This document shows positions 26,895 through 36,667 of a DNA stretch of 50,194 nucleotides, one piece after another; the first letter of the stretch is position 1, and each line of letters starts with the position of its first letter. Position numbers and translations under genes: made by a program. Below the pieces are notes generated by a model. That model saw only the letters and a list, made by a program, of their open reading frames with translations. It was not told where the DNA came from and ran no database searches. The DNA comes from Candidatus Heimdallarchaeota archaeon (GTDB taxonomy: Archaea > Asgardarchaeota > Heimdallarchaeia > JABLTI01): NCBI GenBank assembly GCA_030614005.1, contig JAUWKS010000003.1:65354-115547 (forward strand), read 5' to 3'.

Positions 26895-27468
26895 TTGTGA
26901 CATAAATATAATGATTAGAGGAATAGGTGGTCAAGGTGTCAAGTTAGTTGGTACCATAATTGGTCAAGCTGCTTTGTATGATAAAAGGCATGCTGTTCAA
27001 AGTATGAAATACGGTTCAGCTATTACAGGTGGAGAAACACGCAGTGAAATTAAAGTTTCTACAAAAAAGATCATTTATCCTCGAGTTACTGATATTGATG
27101 TTTATGTTGCGCTCACACAAGATGATTTAGATAAATATTTTGAATCAGTTGTATACATAGCTGCGAAAGAAGTAGCAGAAAGAATTCCCGAAGCAATAAA
27201 AGATAAAACACTTATGGTACCACTGATGACCATTGCAGAACAAGTCGGTAATATCAGAGCTGCAAATTTGGTTCTTGCAGGAATACTCAATCAATTATTC
27301 GATCTTGCATCTGAAGAAGCGTTCATAAAAGCAATTGAATATCTCCTCCCAATAAAACATCACGAACTCAATATTAAAGCATTTAAAATGGGTGAAAAAT
27401 ACGATTTATCTCAAGACAATGACAGCTCAATTCTTGAACAAGCAGATATTTGTAGAATTGAAGAATAA
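26872..27468 (+). CDS. korC: 2-oxoacid:ferredoxin oxidoreductase, gamma subunit
   Basis: This gamma subunit of about 198 residues has the family nucleotide-fold opening MIRGIGGQGVKLVGTIIG (about residues 15-32) and the substrate-channel segment SMKYGSAITGGETRSEIK. It completes the four-part complex. ATG 26872, with GAGAGG eight bases upstream, is inside the end of korB, giving a 23-base overlap. ATG 26878 is a second possibility. An upstream in-frame extension to 26830 would lie wholly inside korB and is unlikely. A short hairpin and T-rich run end the operon. Confidence 0.92.
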   Translation: MPMNSTNNCDINIMIRGIGGQGVKLVGTIIGQAALYDKRHAVQSMKYGSAITGGETRSEIKVSTKKIIYPRVTDIDVYVALTQDDLDKYFESVVYIAAKEVAERIPEAIKDKTLMVPLMTIAEQVGNIRAANLVLAGILNQLFDLASEEAFIKAIEYLLPIKHHELNIKAFKMGEKYDLSQDNDSSILEQADICRIEE

Positions 27469-27477
27469 AAATGTTTG

Positions 27478-27495
27478 AGGGAAGATTCTTTCCCT
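27478..27495 (+). terminator. Terminator of the korDABC operon
   Basis: AGGGAA (27478-27483) pairs with TTCCCT (27490-27495), and TTCTTGTTTTTCTTTATTTTTG follows. Confidence 0.6.
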
Positions 27496-27587
27496 TTCTT
27501 GTTTTTCTTTATTTTTGAAATTAGCTCCATTTTTTCTTGTTTAAATATCCTACTCAACTAAAGAAAAAATGGGCGTTGAAAATGAAT

Positions 27588-28394
27588 TCAATCTCTGCCC
27601 AATGATTTTGTTTTAGCTCGTAACTGAACTCCTTCGTGTTCTGGATAAGTTTTTGCCATACGCTCTAATTCTTCGTTCAGTTCAGCGACTAAATCAATAT
27701 GTTCTTCATTTTTCTTGAATGCAGTCATAGCTGTTACAATACCATTAGCTCTTTGTAAAATGAAATCTTCATCATCTGGAAATTCTGATGTCAAGTCCAT
27801 TAATTCGTCTAAAAGGGGGATGGCAAATTTGTATTCTTTCATCTTACTTAGATAACCCATCGCGTTGACTAACCCTTTAACTAAAGCTAATTGTATTTCA
27901 TTATTCTCACTGTGAGCATTACCAAGTGCTAGTAATTCGTTAATGAGTTGTTTTATTGGTTCTATCAACTCTCGTTGACCAAAATTAATGATTGAATTTA
28001 CGAGTCCACCTGCAAGAGATCTCTGGCAGAACATATTCATAGGATACGTTCTTGCAAACATTCGAAGCTCTTCAAGACGCTCATACATAGAATCGAATTT
28101 TTGTTTTTTCATTAAATATGACATAGAATTTGCAAGTGCAGTGGAAAATTGATTTTGAACTTCTTCGATGTCACCATATTCTGCAACAATCTCTCTAAAT
28201 CGTATTAATACTAGATCAATTCCTTCTGGATCACCTGACATACCAAAAATAGTAATAGTGTTTACTAGACCTTTGGCATAGCGTAATAGATTCATTTGAT
28301 CTTTGGGATTATCTGCTGCTTTCTGACGCATATCTTCTAGTTGACCCATTGTTCTATCATAGAACTCTTGCCGTTTTTTATCTTCATCAGTCAT
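27588..28394 (-). CDS. Alpha-helical repeat protein (TPR-like, about 45-residue units)
   Basis: This 268-residue, wholly helical, soluble protein is built of about five units of 40-50 residues. Each holds a GLVNxI/M-type motif (AKGLVNTI, ALANSMSYL, AGGLVNSI, VKGLVNAM, ANGIVTAM) followed by an L..L..L helix and an acidic turn ending in a P-rich bend. TPR-like scaffolds have this look, but the unit is longer than the 34-residue TPR. ATG 28394 is preferred because AGGAG sits eight bases upstream. The longer frame from TTG 28427 (11 extra residues) has no such site. I recognise no family. It lies between korC (convergent) and the aminotransferase. Confidence 0.7.
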   Translation of the reverse strand: MTDEDKKRQEFYDRTMGQLEDMRQKAADNPKDQMNLLRYAKGLVNTITIFGMSGDPEGIDLVLIRFREIVAEYGDIEEVQNQFSTALANSMSYLMKKQKFDSMYERLEELRMFARTYPMNMFCQRSLAGGLVNSIINFGQRELIEPIKQLINELLALGNAHSENNEIQLALVKGLVNAMGYLSKMKEYKFAIPLLDELMDLTSEFPDDEDFILQRANGIVTAMTAFKKNEEHIDLVAELNEELERMAKTYPEHEGVQLRAKTKSLGRD

Positions 28395-28569
28395 AACTTT
28401 TTCTCCTGTATTTTCAGAGGATGCCAAACTCTTGTTTATTTTCTATCTTTCTTTATAAATTCTTTTTCTTCCATAACGGGAAATGATTGATTATTTAAAT
28501 TTGTCCGTATACAACATCTCTGCCATTTTTTTTCAACAATTGTTTGTTTTTTTACCTTAAACTATCAAT

Positions 28570-29673
28570 CTATAAAATGTTAATAGTGTCTTTCAAAGCT
28601 ATCAAGAATTTATTATTATTCTCTTTTGATGTGATTGTCATTCTTAAGCAATTCTCGCAAAGTGGTACAGCACTCATATTTCTAATGAGGACACCCGTGT
28701 TCTTAAGTAAATTATTCTGAATTTCATCAGCTTGGTAATCTTTTATCTTGAACATAATAAAATTGGTAAACGATTTGTAAGGAGTTATTTCAGCTATTTT
28801 TTGTAATTCTAGAAATATTCTCTCTCTTTCAGAGATGATGCCATTAGTTAAATCAGTCAGTACTTTATTTTCTTGAATGACTGCCTTGGCTAATTCTAGA
28901 GATGCTACGTTTACATTGAATGCCGGGAGAAGCTCTTTTATTCTTGAAATTAAAAACTCATCTCCAAGCGCATAACCTATTCTCATGCCAGCCATACCAA
29001 ATAGTTTCGACATGCTTTTCATAATAATTAGATTAGGATAGTCATCCAGTGCTTTAACAAGAGAATATTGACCAAAATTAGAATACGTTTCGTCTAAAGC
29101 AACGATACCTGGGAATTCAGCAATAAGCTTACGTAGTTTTCCTTCATCAAATTGATTTCCTGTTGGATTGTTAGGTGAACAGAGAAATAGCAATCGGTCC
29201 TTTTTTGGTGTTATATTGGATAATATGTAATCTGTATCAAGATCAAATTCAGGGGCAGGTGTTAAAAGAAATTCAGTCATCCCTCCACCTTGAACTTTAG
29301 CTGCATGTTCATACATTGGATACGTAGGGTTGATAATAACTGCATTTTGGCCGGCAACAATCGTTAACCGCACCATTAAGTCAATGATTTTATCTCCACC
29401 ATTTCCAATCACTACCTGGTTAGAATTTAGTGTATACTTTTCTGCAATTATTTCACACAAAGATTCACAATAATCTTCTGGATATATCCTTGGATCGATT
29501 TTTGCTGCAACTTGTTTCATTAACTCTTTAATGACTTCTTCTGGAAAAGCTAGATTTTCATTTAAACCTATTCGAACAGTTACTTTTTCCTTAATTTTAG
29601 CTGGCATGAATCCCCCTTTTCCTTGAAACGGGTCATTTACCATACCAGACAAATCGATTTTTTTCTCTTGCAT
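28570..29673 (-). CDS. PLP-dependent aminotransferase, HisC-like
   Basis: This 367-residue fold-type I aminotransferase has SPNNPTGN (166-173), the DETY cofactor-contact motif (194-197), and the PLP lysine in SMSKLFGMAGMRIGY (Lys223). It ends with an MTIT segment near the C-terminus. The pattern is closest to histidinol-phosphate aminotransferase, and HisC-like enzymes in archaea can also serve aromatic amino acids. There are no other histidine genes nearby, so the substrate is uncertain and I give no symbol. It starts at ATG 29673 and is followed on the same strand by nothing closer than 140 bases. Confidence 0.85.
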   Translation of the reverse strand: MQEKKIDLSGMVNDPFQGKGGFMPAKIKEKVTVRIGLNENLAFPEEVIKELMKQVAAKIDPRIYPEDYCESLCEIIAEKYTLNSNQVVIGNGGDKIIDLMVRLTIVAGQNAVIINPTYPMYEHAAKVQGGGMTEFLLTPAPEFDLDTDYILSNITPKKDRLLFLCSPNNPTGNQFDEGKLRKLIAEFPGIVALDETYSNFGQYSLVKALDDYPNLIIMKSMSKLFGMAGMRIGYALGDEFLISRIKELLPAFNVNVASLELAKAVIQENKVLTDLTNGIISERERIFLELQKIAEITPYKSFTNFIMFKIKDYQADEIQNNLLKNTGVLIRNMSAVPLCENCLRMTITSKENNNKFLIALKDTINIL

Positions 29674-29728
29674 TAATTATCAATTCCAATTATATTCTGC
29701 TAGTTAAGCCCTTGTAAATGCTTTTTGG

Positions 29729-32125
29729 TTACTCGAGACCAAGTTCCTTTTTGACAGTATTTGTCCAAGCTTGGAACTTCATTCCATGTCTCAATGGACC
29801 TATGAATTTAATTTGTTTGGACATATAAGCTGAAGCAGCATTAACTTCTCCTGTAAATATTCCTGCAGCAATTGATTTATCCATTTCAATTAGGACATCA
29901 TTCGTTTCTAGAATTCCTTCTCCGGTAGAAAATTTACCATTATCAATCTTTATCCAGAATCCAGGGCCTGGGATTATCTTAAATTGGAAATTCAATTTTG
30001 ATTTTTTAGATTTACTCTGAATTTTCTTATTTTCATTACAAATTTCCACCAACACTTCAAGATATTCAGGTATGTCTTCTAAACCAAAAGACCCTGACTT
30101 TACTTTGTTAACAATAATTCCACGTAATCCATCACCAAATGAAGAGTCATCCACTATTTTTGGTGGTTCTGCAGTTTCTAAAGTTAAGCTGATTTCATAT
30201 CCTTCATGAATAGCATCGAGCATTTTTCTTACTCTTTTCCTTTTGCAATCACCAATCTTGAAAACTTTCGGAACGAGTTTCTTCAAATCATCCTCTATAT
30301 CACAAAACGGTTTTGGTTCAGAGGCGATTACAATGGAATCAAATGAAACTATTTTTTCCTCAGTATCTTTCACTAAAATTGCTTCGTTCTTTTTGATTTC
30401 TTTAATTGACGTTCCAACATGGACCGTAATGAGTTTATTATCAAATGTTTGTTGCACTATTTCCGAACCTACGAGAGAATACAGATCAGCACCTAGAACT
30501 GAACTTTCTTCTACAATAATTACTGATTTACCTTTGCTAGTAAGATAATCTGCAACTTCAATACCAATCATTCCGCCGTTTAGAATAAGGACAGTATCTC
30601 CTTTGGGAATGTTTCCACTTAACACTTCTTCATAGGTAGAAATTTGATCCTCAATCATTCCAGCTATTACTGGGATTTGTATCTTAGATCCTGTAGCTAA
30701 AATTGCTACGTTGGGTTTAAAATCTTCAACTATCTTTTCGTTAAAAGCGGTGTTTAATTTAACTGGAATAGCTAATTTCTCAACAGTTTTTTCATAATAA
30801 TTTAGCACGTTATTAATTTCGGATTTCATTGGTGAAACTTTAGCTAATAATAAACTACCACCAATCTTATCCTTACTATCTATTAGCAGAACTTTGTGCC
30901 CTCTCAATTTTGCAACTCGAGCAGCTTCTAATCCACCCGGACCTGCACCAACGATTAACACTTTCTTAGAATCAGTTGTTCTTCCAATATCATCATCTGT
31001 GCCTAGAACATTCGGATTTATTGCACACTTTAACGATTCTTCAATTAATATCTGATTTAAACAAGCGTTGCATGCTGGGCATACGATCATTTCATCTCTT
31101 TTTCCTGCTTGTACTTTCTTTGGGAAAAAAGGATCTACTATTAGAGCTCTACCCATTGCTACAAGATCTGCCTTCCCTTCTTGCAATATTTTTTCTGCAA
31201 TTTCTGGGGTATTTATTCTTCCGACTACACATACAGGTACTTTATCAACTGCTCTTTTGATTATCGCAGAATAGTCAGAATATACTCCTCGTGGAATATT
31301 CATAAATGGTACAACAGGATAATAGGGTGAATCAAAAATACCTGCAGTAATATTGATTAGATCCACTCCTTTTTTCTCAAGAGCAATAGCAATTTCTGCC
31401 ATCTCCTCTACTTCGAGTCCTCCTTCAATATAATCCCTACAATTTAGTCTGAACCCAATAATGAAATCTTGCCCGCATTTATCCCTAATAGCAGCCAATA
31501 TCTCGAGTGCAATTCTCATTCTGTTTTCTAATGAACCGCCATACTCGTCAGTCCTTTTGTTGTACAAAGGAGAAAAGAATTGATTAATTAAATAACCATG
31601 CCCTGCGTGAATTTCTACTCCATCAAAACCTGCTTTTTTTACTCGCAAACAAGCTTGTGCATATTTGGCAGTTAATTTCTTAATCATTTTTTTTGTGAGT
31701 GGTTGAGGAATTACTCCTGTAAGTGTGCTTGGTACATCAGAAGGACCTACTATTTGTTCTCCAGTAATGAAACTTGTAGCTTGAATGCCTGCATGATACA
31801 CTTGTATCATTGCAAGTGCACCATATTTTTTTATGCTTTCAGCAACTTTCCGTAAGTGAGGTATCTTTCTATCACTTTCTGCACTGAGCATACGAAGAGT
31901 GCCGCGTCCAACAACATCGAAATAGGTTGCCTCAGCAATAATAAGTCCGGCACCACCTTTTGATCGCAATTCATAATATTTTAAATTACGTTCAGTAGCT
32001 TGACCTTTTTCATCCCCAAAATTCGTATCCATTCCTGGCATTACTATTCTATTTCTAATAGTTACATTTCCGATTGTAATAGGTTCAAATAGTTTCAATC
32101 TCTTCACCAACAATTTTGTTTTCAC
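29729..32125 (-). CDS. Old-yellow-enzyme/2,4-dienoyl-CoA-reductase-type flavoprotein fused to SCP2 domain
   Basis: The first 700 residues of this 798-residue protein follow the FadH/enoate-reductase plan. An FMN barrel (about 10-340) has the catalytic HAGHGYLI region (His173, His176). The 4Fe-4S ligands are Cys349, Cys352, Cys355 and Cys367, and an FAD/NADH module begins at VGAGPGGLEAA (about 392-402). The last 100 residues (about 690-798) do not belong to that plan. They have the strand/helix pattern and the late Ala-x-Ala-Tyr...Lys-Phe-Ile-Gly motif of SCP2 sterol-carrier domains, which bind acyl-CoA or lipids. It probably reduces an enoyl or dienoyl lipid or acyl-CoA. It starts at ATG 32125, is alone, and has no beta-oxidation neighbours. 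Confidence 0.85.
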   Translation of the reverse strand: MKTKLLVKRLKLFEPITIGNVTIRNRIVMPGMDTNFGDEKGQATERNLKYYELRSKGGAGLIIAEATYFDVVGRGTLRMLSAESDRKIPHLRKVAESIKKYGALAMIQVYHAGIQATSFITGEQIVGPSDVPSTLTGVIPQPLTKKMIKKLTAKYAQACLRVKKAGFDGVEIHAGHGYLINQFFSPLYNKRTDEYGGSLENRMRIALEILAAIRDKCGQDFIIGFRLNCRDYIEGGLEVEEMAEIAIALEKKGVDLINITAGIFDSPYYPVVPFMNIPRGVYSDYSAIIKRAVDKVPVCVVGRINTPEIAEKILQEGKADLVAMGRALIVDPFFPKKVQAGKRDEMIVCPACNACLNQILIEESLKCAINPNVLGTDDDIGRTTDSKKVLIVGAGPGGLEAARVAKLRGHKVLLIDSKDKIGGSLLLAKVSPMKSEINNVLNYYEKTVEKLAIPVKLNTAFNEKIVEDFKPNVAILATGSKIQIPVIAGMIEDQISTYEEVLSGNIPKGDTVLILNGGMIGIEVADYLTSKGKSVIIVEESSVLGADLYSLVGSEIVQQTFDNKLITVHVGTSIKEIKKNEAILVKDTEEKIVSFDSIVIASEPKPFCDIEDDLKKLVPKVFKIGDCKRKRVRKMLDAIHEGYEISLTLETAEPPKIVDDSSFGDGLRGIIVNKVKSGSFGLEDIPEYLEVLVEICNENKKIQSKSKKSKLNFQFKIIPGPGFWIKIDNGKFSTGEGILETNDVLIEMDKSIAAGIFTGEVNAASAYMSKQIKFIGPLRHGMKFQAWTNTVKKELGLE

Positions 32126-32282
32126 AAAACTATTTACTGCTAATTTCTACTAAACGTAATTAGTTATTATGATAAAAATTTATGTTAAAAATAACCTCCA
32201 ATTTTCAATTATTCAAGAAATAATTACATTATATTTTAAGATACCCCAAAATCCTTTTGAGAAGAAATAGTTCTTTTCAAAT

Positions 32283-34259
32283 ATGAAGCGCGCAAACTTT
32301 GATTTCACTGCTGAATGGTTTAGACTACTTTTGATTCTTATTAGTGGTTTACTTATAGGTGGGATAATGTTTCTTTTTAATAGTTTAACGGGATTCTTTA
32401 CTGCATTTACACTCATTATTCAAGTAGTGGTTATCATTGTCTTCTGTTTATGGTATTTGAGGTTAATTTTTGCTTATATAAAAGAACTAAGGAAAAAAAA
32501 TCCCGAGAAAAAAGTCGGCGTTCCTCTTGGTTGGGCTATAGTAGGGTTAATTATTACTCTTATCAATTTCATTGTATGGATTGGACTCTCAGTTATGATG
32601 TATAATTTTCCAAAAGTGGTTTTCTTTGTTCCAACTGCATTAGCAATGGTTCAAATTCTATACATCTTCATCAAAAGCAATAGACGAAATAATAAGGATT
32701 GGTTATTATTGACATACAATGCCTTTTCATTTCTCTATATCTTTATCTGGATGCTATTTGATTTTGGAGTAGATATGCCAGGTATATTGGGCGTTTTTAG
32801 TCATACAATTACTAGTGATGTAATGTGGTGGCAATTATTTTTCGTAAATACAGGAGCATTCTTTTCACCAACATTTATTTTTCCGCCCTATCTTTTAAAT
32901 CCCAGATATTATTTCGCACAACCAGTGAGTGAATATCTTGCAGAGAAAAAAGCTTTGGAAGAAGAAAAAGATGTTTCAGTAGAAAAGGTTGAATCCGAAA
33001 AACAAATCGAAGCTGCTGAAACTGAAGAAAGTGAGCAAGAAAAGATTTTACCAGGTGAAAGGAAACCATTTTTCGAGGAAAGAGAAAAACAAAGAAAAAT
33101 TGATGAAGAAGTTACTGCAATAGAAAAAGAAATCTCAAGAATGAAAATTGATAAAGATGTACAACATGCAGAACATATAGGCTCAAGTGACATATCCTTT
33201 TCATATAGACAATTTATTGCAAGATTTGATGTCTTTTTACGAACATTTTCTCTAAGTGTTATTTTAATTCTAATAGTACTTACTCCATTAATGTTTGCTG
33301 GAAATATTTCTATGAATGTATCTCCGGCTTATAATAAACTGGACTATGCACAAAGATCAGATATGGTTATTGCTGTTGATGGAAGCGTTTTCTCCTCCTA
33401 TGATTTTGAGGGGAATTTCTCTTATTATTGGAACAATGAGTTGAACAATGAAATTGATCTTGCCAAGGAACTCCAAGTAACGCATCTGCGTTATAACATT
33501 AAATCTAGAGTTTTGAACAATAACAAGTCAAAGCAAATACTTGATTCTGGTATTGCATTGATCCAAAGTCAAGGATTGAAGGTTATTTTGGCAGTAAGTG
33601 GTGATTTGTTTTTCCAAAAGAAAGAATTGATCAACAATATTTATAGTGATGCTATTACTTTCGCACAGGATTATCAACCTGATTATATGGTTGTCTACAA
33701 TGAAATTAATGGTGAATTATTGAATAATATTAATGAAGCTTCTACATTAGATGATTGGTTACCTGCAATCGCGAATGTGACTAATAAAATTAAATCACTT
33801 AGCCCCTCTACTAAGGTAGTTTCTTCTCTGCTAGCAACAAAGAATGGTTTAAGTGATTTACAAACAATGTTGGCTTATAATACCAGTTTGGATGTTATCA
33901 GTATTAGTTTTTATCCAATCTTCTTTGGATGGCGTTTCAATTTGTTAAAGGAATATAGCACTCTGTTCCATCAAGAAAGTTCGGGAGAAAAATTCTGGAT
34001 TGGTGAAACGGGGATGGAAACATTGAACTATGGGGAAGAAGCTCAGGCTCGCTATTTAGCTAAAGTTCTTGATTTAGCAGCAAAAACAACTGAACTAGAT
34101 GCTGATGGTGTGTGCATTAAAAGTCTAATAGATAATCATGGATATACAATCGAGCATGGAATAACAAGTCATATGGGTCTTGTGTACTTCAATGGGAAGA
34201 AGAAAAAATCGTTTGATGCAGTAAAATATGCTGCAGAAGTGATATTTTCGATTGTATAA
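32283..34259 (+). CDS. Polytopic membrane protein with outer glycosidase-like (GH-A clan) domain
   Basis: The N-terminal part of this 658-residue protein has about six transmembrane helices (15-200). A Glu/Lys-rich coiled coil follows (about 217-300), then one more helix (about 320-345). The C-terminal 310 residues look like a TIM-barrel glycosidase of clan GH-A. The likely acid/base Glu474 is in VVYNEING (Asn-Glu pair), and the likely nucleophile Glu575 is in WIGETGMETL, a spacing typical of the clan. Early and late barrel strands (LAKELQVTHLRYN and DVISISFYPI) also fit. The catalytic part should lie outside the cell. No family number is claimed. ATG 32283 starts the frame. Confidence 0.75.
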   Translation: MKRANFDFTAEWFRLLLILISGLLIGGIMFLFNSLTGFFTAFTLIIQVVVIIVFCLWYLRLIFAYIKELRKKNPEKKVGVPLGWAIVGLIITLINFIVWIGLSVMMYNFPKVVFFVPTALAMVQILYIFIKSNRRNNKDWLLLTYNAFSFLYIFIWMLFDFGVDMPGILGVFSHTITSDVMWWQLFFVNTGAFFSPTFIFPPYLLNPRYYFAQPVSEYLAEKKALEEEKDVSVEKVESEKQIEAAETEESEQEKILPGERKPFFEEREKQRKIDEEVTAIEKEISRMKIDKDVQHAEHIGSSDISFSYRQFIARFDVFLRTFSLSVILILIVLTPLMFAGNISMNVSPAYNKLDYAQRSDMVIAVDGSVFSSYDFEGNFSYYWNNELNNEIDLAKELQVTHLRYNIKSRVLNNNKSKQILDSGIALIQSQGLKVILAVSGDLFFQKKELINNIYSDAITFAQDYQPDYMVVYNEINGELLNNINEASTLDDWLPAIANVTNKIKSLSPSTKVVSSLLATKNGLSDLQTMLAYNTSLDVISISFYPIFFGWRFNLLKEYSTLFHQESSGEKFWIGETGMETLNYGEEAQARYLAKVLDLAAKTTELDADGVCIKSLIDNHGYTIEHGITSHMGLVYFNGKKKKSFDAVKYAAEVIFSIV

Positions 34260-34439
34260 TAGCCTATTTTCAATAAATGTTACCGAAAGTTTTTTTTAAA
34301 TAAAAAAAATTCAACTTCTTTTGAGAATTGCCTAATCAAAGAGACAAAGCAGTTAAAAAGAGAACATATTTATTGTTATACTATAAAAGAAGGCAACAAA
34401 AGCACTTCAAGGAATATCCCAAAACTGAGGGAATGGTTC

Positions 34440-34997
34440 ATGAGTTTCCGTGAAAGAAGATTCAAAACATCAACTGAAAAAGACATTAAAATTAGATTGT
34501 TAAATTGGACAGATTTAAATGGAATTACAAAGTTCCATGGTGAATTATACGACTGCAATTATTTTGATTCCCCACCTAACACTACTCTAGAAGTTAGATA
34601 TGTTTTACGTAATTTGGAAGCCAGGGAACTTGCTGGTGGCTTAAGCTTAATAGCTGAACACCAAAAAGAGGTTATTGCTGAAGCAACACTTGAGACAAGT
34701 GTTTTTGGTATTCCAGTTCAGAAACATGTAGGAAAAATTGGTGTAGTTGTTTTACCAGAATGGAGACGCTTGGGAATAGGTACTGAATTAATTACTGCAT
34801 TAGAACACTTTGCAATAAGAAATGGTATCTTGACTCTTTGGACTCACTTCGAACGTGATTGTGAAGCGGAAGAAAATTTCTACACCGAAAAACACAAGTA
34901 TGTTAAAACAGGCTTACTTAAAAAAGCACTAATGCGCCAAAACAAACCTAAGGATCATTTAATTGTTCAGAAGGAGCTCCCAAGAGGCGGAATTTAA
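34440..34997 (+). CDS. GNAT family N-acetyltransferase
   Basis: The GNAT motif A of this 185-residue acetyltransferase is VLPEWRRLGIGTELI (about residues 104-118), preceded by the KIGVVV strand and followed by a C-terminal half with FYTEKHKYVKTG. The N-terminal half has an unusual DSPPN loop and no obvious substrate motif. The small-molecule or protein target is unknown. The ATG at 34440 opens the frame. It is followed by a T-rich tract (35007-35046) that probably ends the transcript. Confidence 0.8.
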   Translation: MSFRERRFKTSTEKDIKIRLLNWTDLNGITKFHGELYDCNYFDSPPNTTLEVRYVLRNLEARELAGGLSLIAEHQKEVIAEATLETSVFGIPVQKHVGKIGVVVLPEWRRLGIGTELITALEHFAIRNGILTLWTHFERDCEAEENFYTEKHKYVKTGLLKKALMRQNKPKDHLIVQKELPRGGI

Positions 34998-35173
34998 AGC
35001 TAAATTTTCTCTTCTTTTTACCCCTTATTTTTGGGTTTCCTATTTTTATTTCTATTTTTCTCAAAATTTATTTCTTTGTGCAATCTAGTCAAAGTTAGAT
35101 ACGATAATAAGAGTTAATAATGAAATGACAGTCTCGAGACAATCAGCTTATAAAAAAAGTGATGTTGTTAAAA

Positions 35174-36667
35174 ATGAGTTCTTCAGATAAAACAAAACAG
35201 AAAATTGCTATTATTACGTTAATACAAGAAGGTGCTGTGAAAGTAGGTGGTGAACATGCTATGCTCTTTCCTTATGTTGAGCAAGTTATCAAAGCTGCTG
35301 AAACAGTACAAGAGAAATTGGAAATCATTCCTTACATCATCTCTCCTCGACCAAAGAATTTAGAAAAATTAGCTCGTGTAGAGGAGTTAAAAGAACAAAT
35401 GGATAAAATGAATAGTGGGCAAATGATTCTTGTTTCAAATGGTGCTGCTGGTCCTTATGCGAATCCATGGAATTGGGAACGCTATGGACATGAAAGCAAT
35501 AAAGTAATGATAAAATTGGTAAAGGAGCGAGAGCTTGATGGTTTGATAATCATAGCTCATGGATATTCTAGTATCCCTGCAATTCTTGATATGGTAGCTT
35601 CTAAAGAAAGTGGTGCATATGGAAAAATACCAATAGCATGTTATTATGTAACCCATTCATCATTCGACGAGCACAAAGATAATCGTCCTCAAAGAAGAAT
35701 TCTTGAGAGAGAAATACAAAACCATGCAAAAATGATTGCCATAAGTCCATACATGGCAAATCATTTGGCTGAAATAAAATTGATAGATGCCAGTGAAAAT
35801 ACTCTGCCATTATACAATGCATTACCAGATAAAGGATGGTTTTCAAATAAAATACCACATGAAGTTATTATTGAGCTCCTCAAAGAGCGAAATTCAAAAA
35901 TTAATAAAGGACCATTCTTTGGAATTGAACTCCCACTTGATACTGTATTAAATGGCGAAAAAGAATTAGTGGTCTATTTTGGAAGAGCTCAAAAATATGT
36001 TAAGGGAACAGATGCGGTTATTGTAGTAGCAAGAAATGATCCTAAACGTCATTATATGCTAATTTGTAGTGGATCAAGTGATGAGCTAAAATGGCATAAA
36101 GAACTCATTGAAGGTTTAGACAATGTTACACTTGCTTGGGAGCACAATTCCAAGCTTGTGTTAGGAATTATCCAGTTAACAGAGTGGAATACAAATGCAA
36201 GAATCTATGCTATTTTTCTATCACGAAGAGAACCAATGGGTTTAGTTAGCAGGGAATTGATGTTAATGCAAACTGAGGGTTCTGTAATTCCAATAGTATC
36301 GGATCATTGTGGATTTGAAGACGAAATGCAAAAAACCTATGGTTTTATTGTAACAAATCCAAGTTTGTGTGAAGATGATTCTGAGACAAGAAAGACCAAT
36401 TCTCAATTGTCAAAACAGGATGAAATATTCATAAACGATAGCTGTATAAAAGAGACATTAGTCGCATTGGATTCTCTAAGTGCTTTATCAACTGAGGACT
36501 TGAAAGAAAGAGTAAAAGCTTATGCAGATGCTGTGAAAAAATTCTATACCCAAAATAGATATTGGGCTTTTTATTTGCAAACAATAGCAAATGTTCTTCC
36601 TGAATATTCTAATTATATTGATAAACAATTAAAAGAAAACAATTTGGAAAAAGTTACTAACGTTTAA
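35174..36667 (+). CDS. GT-B fold glycosyltransferase (GT4/GT5-like)
   Basis: This soluble protein of about 497 residues has two Rossmann-like halves. An early GGEHAMLFPYVEQV acceptor-site-like segment is followed by ISPYMANHLAEIK and a FGRAQKYVKGTD turn that opens the C-terminal donor domain. SRREPMGLVSRELMLMQTEG carries the conserved E-x7-E-type donor motif of GT4/GT5 enzymes, and PIVSDHCGFEDEM follows. It should transfer a sugar from a nucleotide donor. The acceptor is unknown. I chose ATG 35174. ATG 35162 and GTG 35159 are in-frame alternatives. It stands alone between the GNAT and the histidine kinase. Confidence 0.75.
   Translation: MSSSDKTKQKIAIITLIQEGAVKVGGEHAMLFPYVEQVIKAAETVQEKLEIIPYIISPRPKNLEKLARVEELKEQMDKMNSGQMILVSNGAAGPYANPWNWERYGHESNKVMIKLVKERELDGLIIIAHGYSSIPAILDMVASKESGAYGKIPIACYYVTHSSFDEHKDNRPQRRILEREIQNHAKMIAISPYMANHLAEIKLIDASENTLPLYNALPDKGWFSNKIPHEVIIELLKERNSKINKGPFFGIELPLDTVLNGEKELVVYFGRAQKYVKGTDAVIVVARNDPKRHYMLICSGSSDELKWHKELIEGLDNVTLAWEHNSKLVLGIIQLTEWNTNARIYAIFLSRREPMGLVSRELMLMQTEGSVIPIVSDHCGFEDEMQKTYGFIVTNPSLCEDDSETRKTNSQLSKQDEIFINDSCIKETLVALDSLSALSTEDLKERVKAYADAVKKFYTQNRYWAFYLQTIANVLPEYSNYIDKQLKENNLEKVTNV

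Noticed and set aside
24809..27468. Pyruvate:ferredoxin oxidoreductase as the identity of the four-gene operon
   Set aside because: The order D-A-B-C and the subunit features fit 2-oxoglutarate enzymes better. Pyruvate is not excluded, but I prefer kor.
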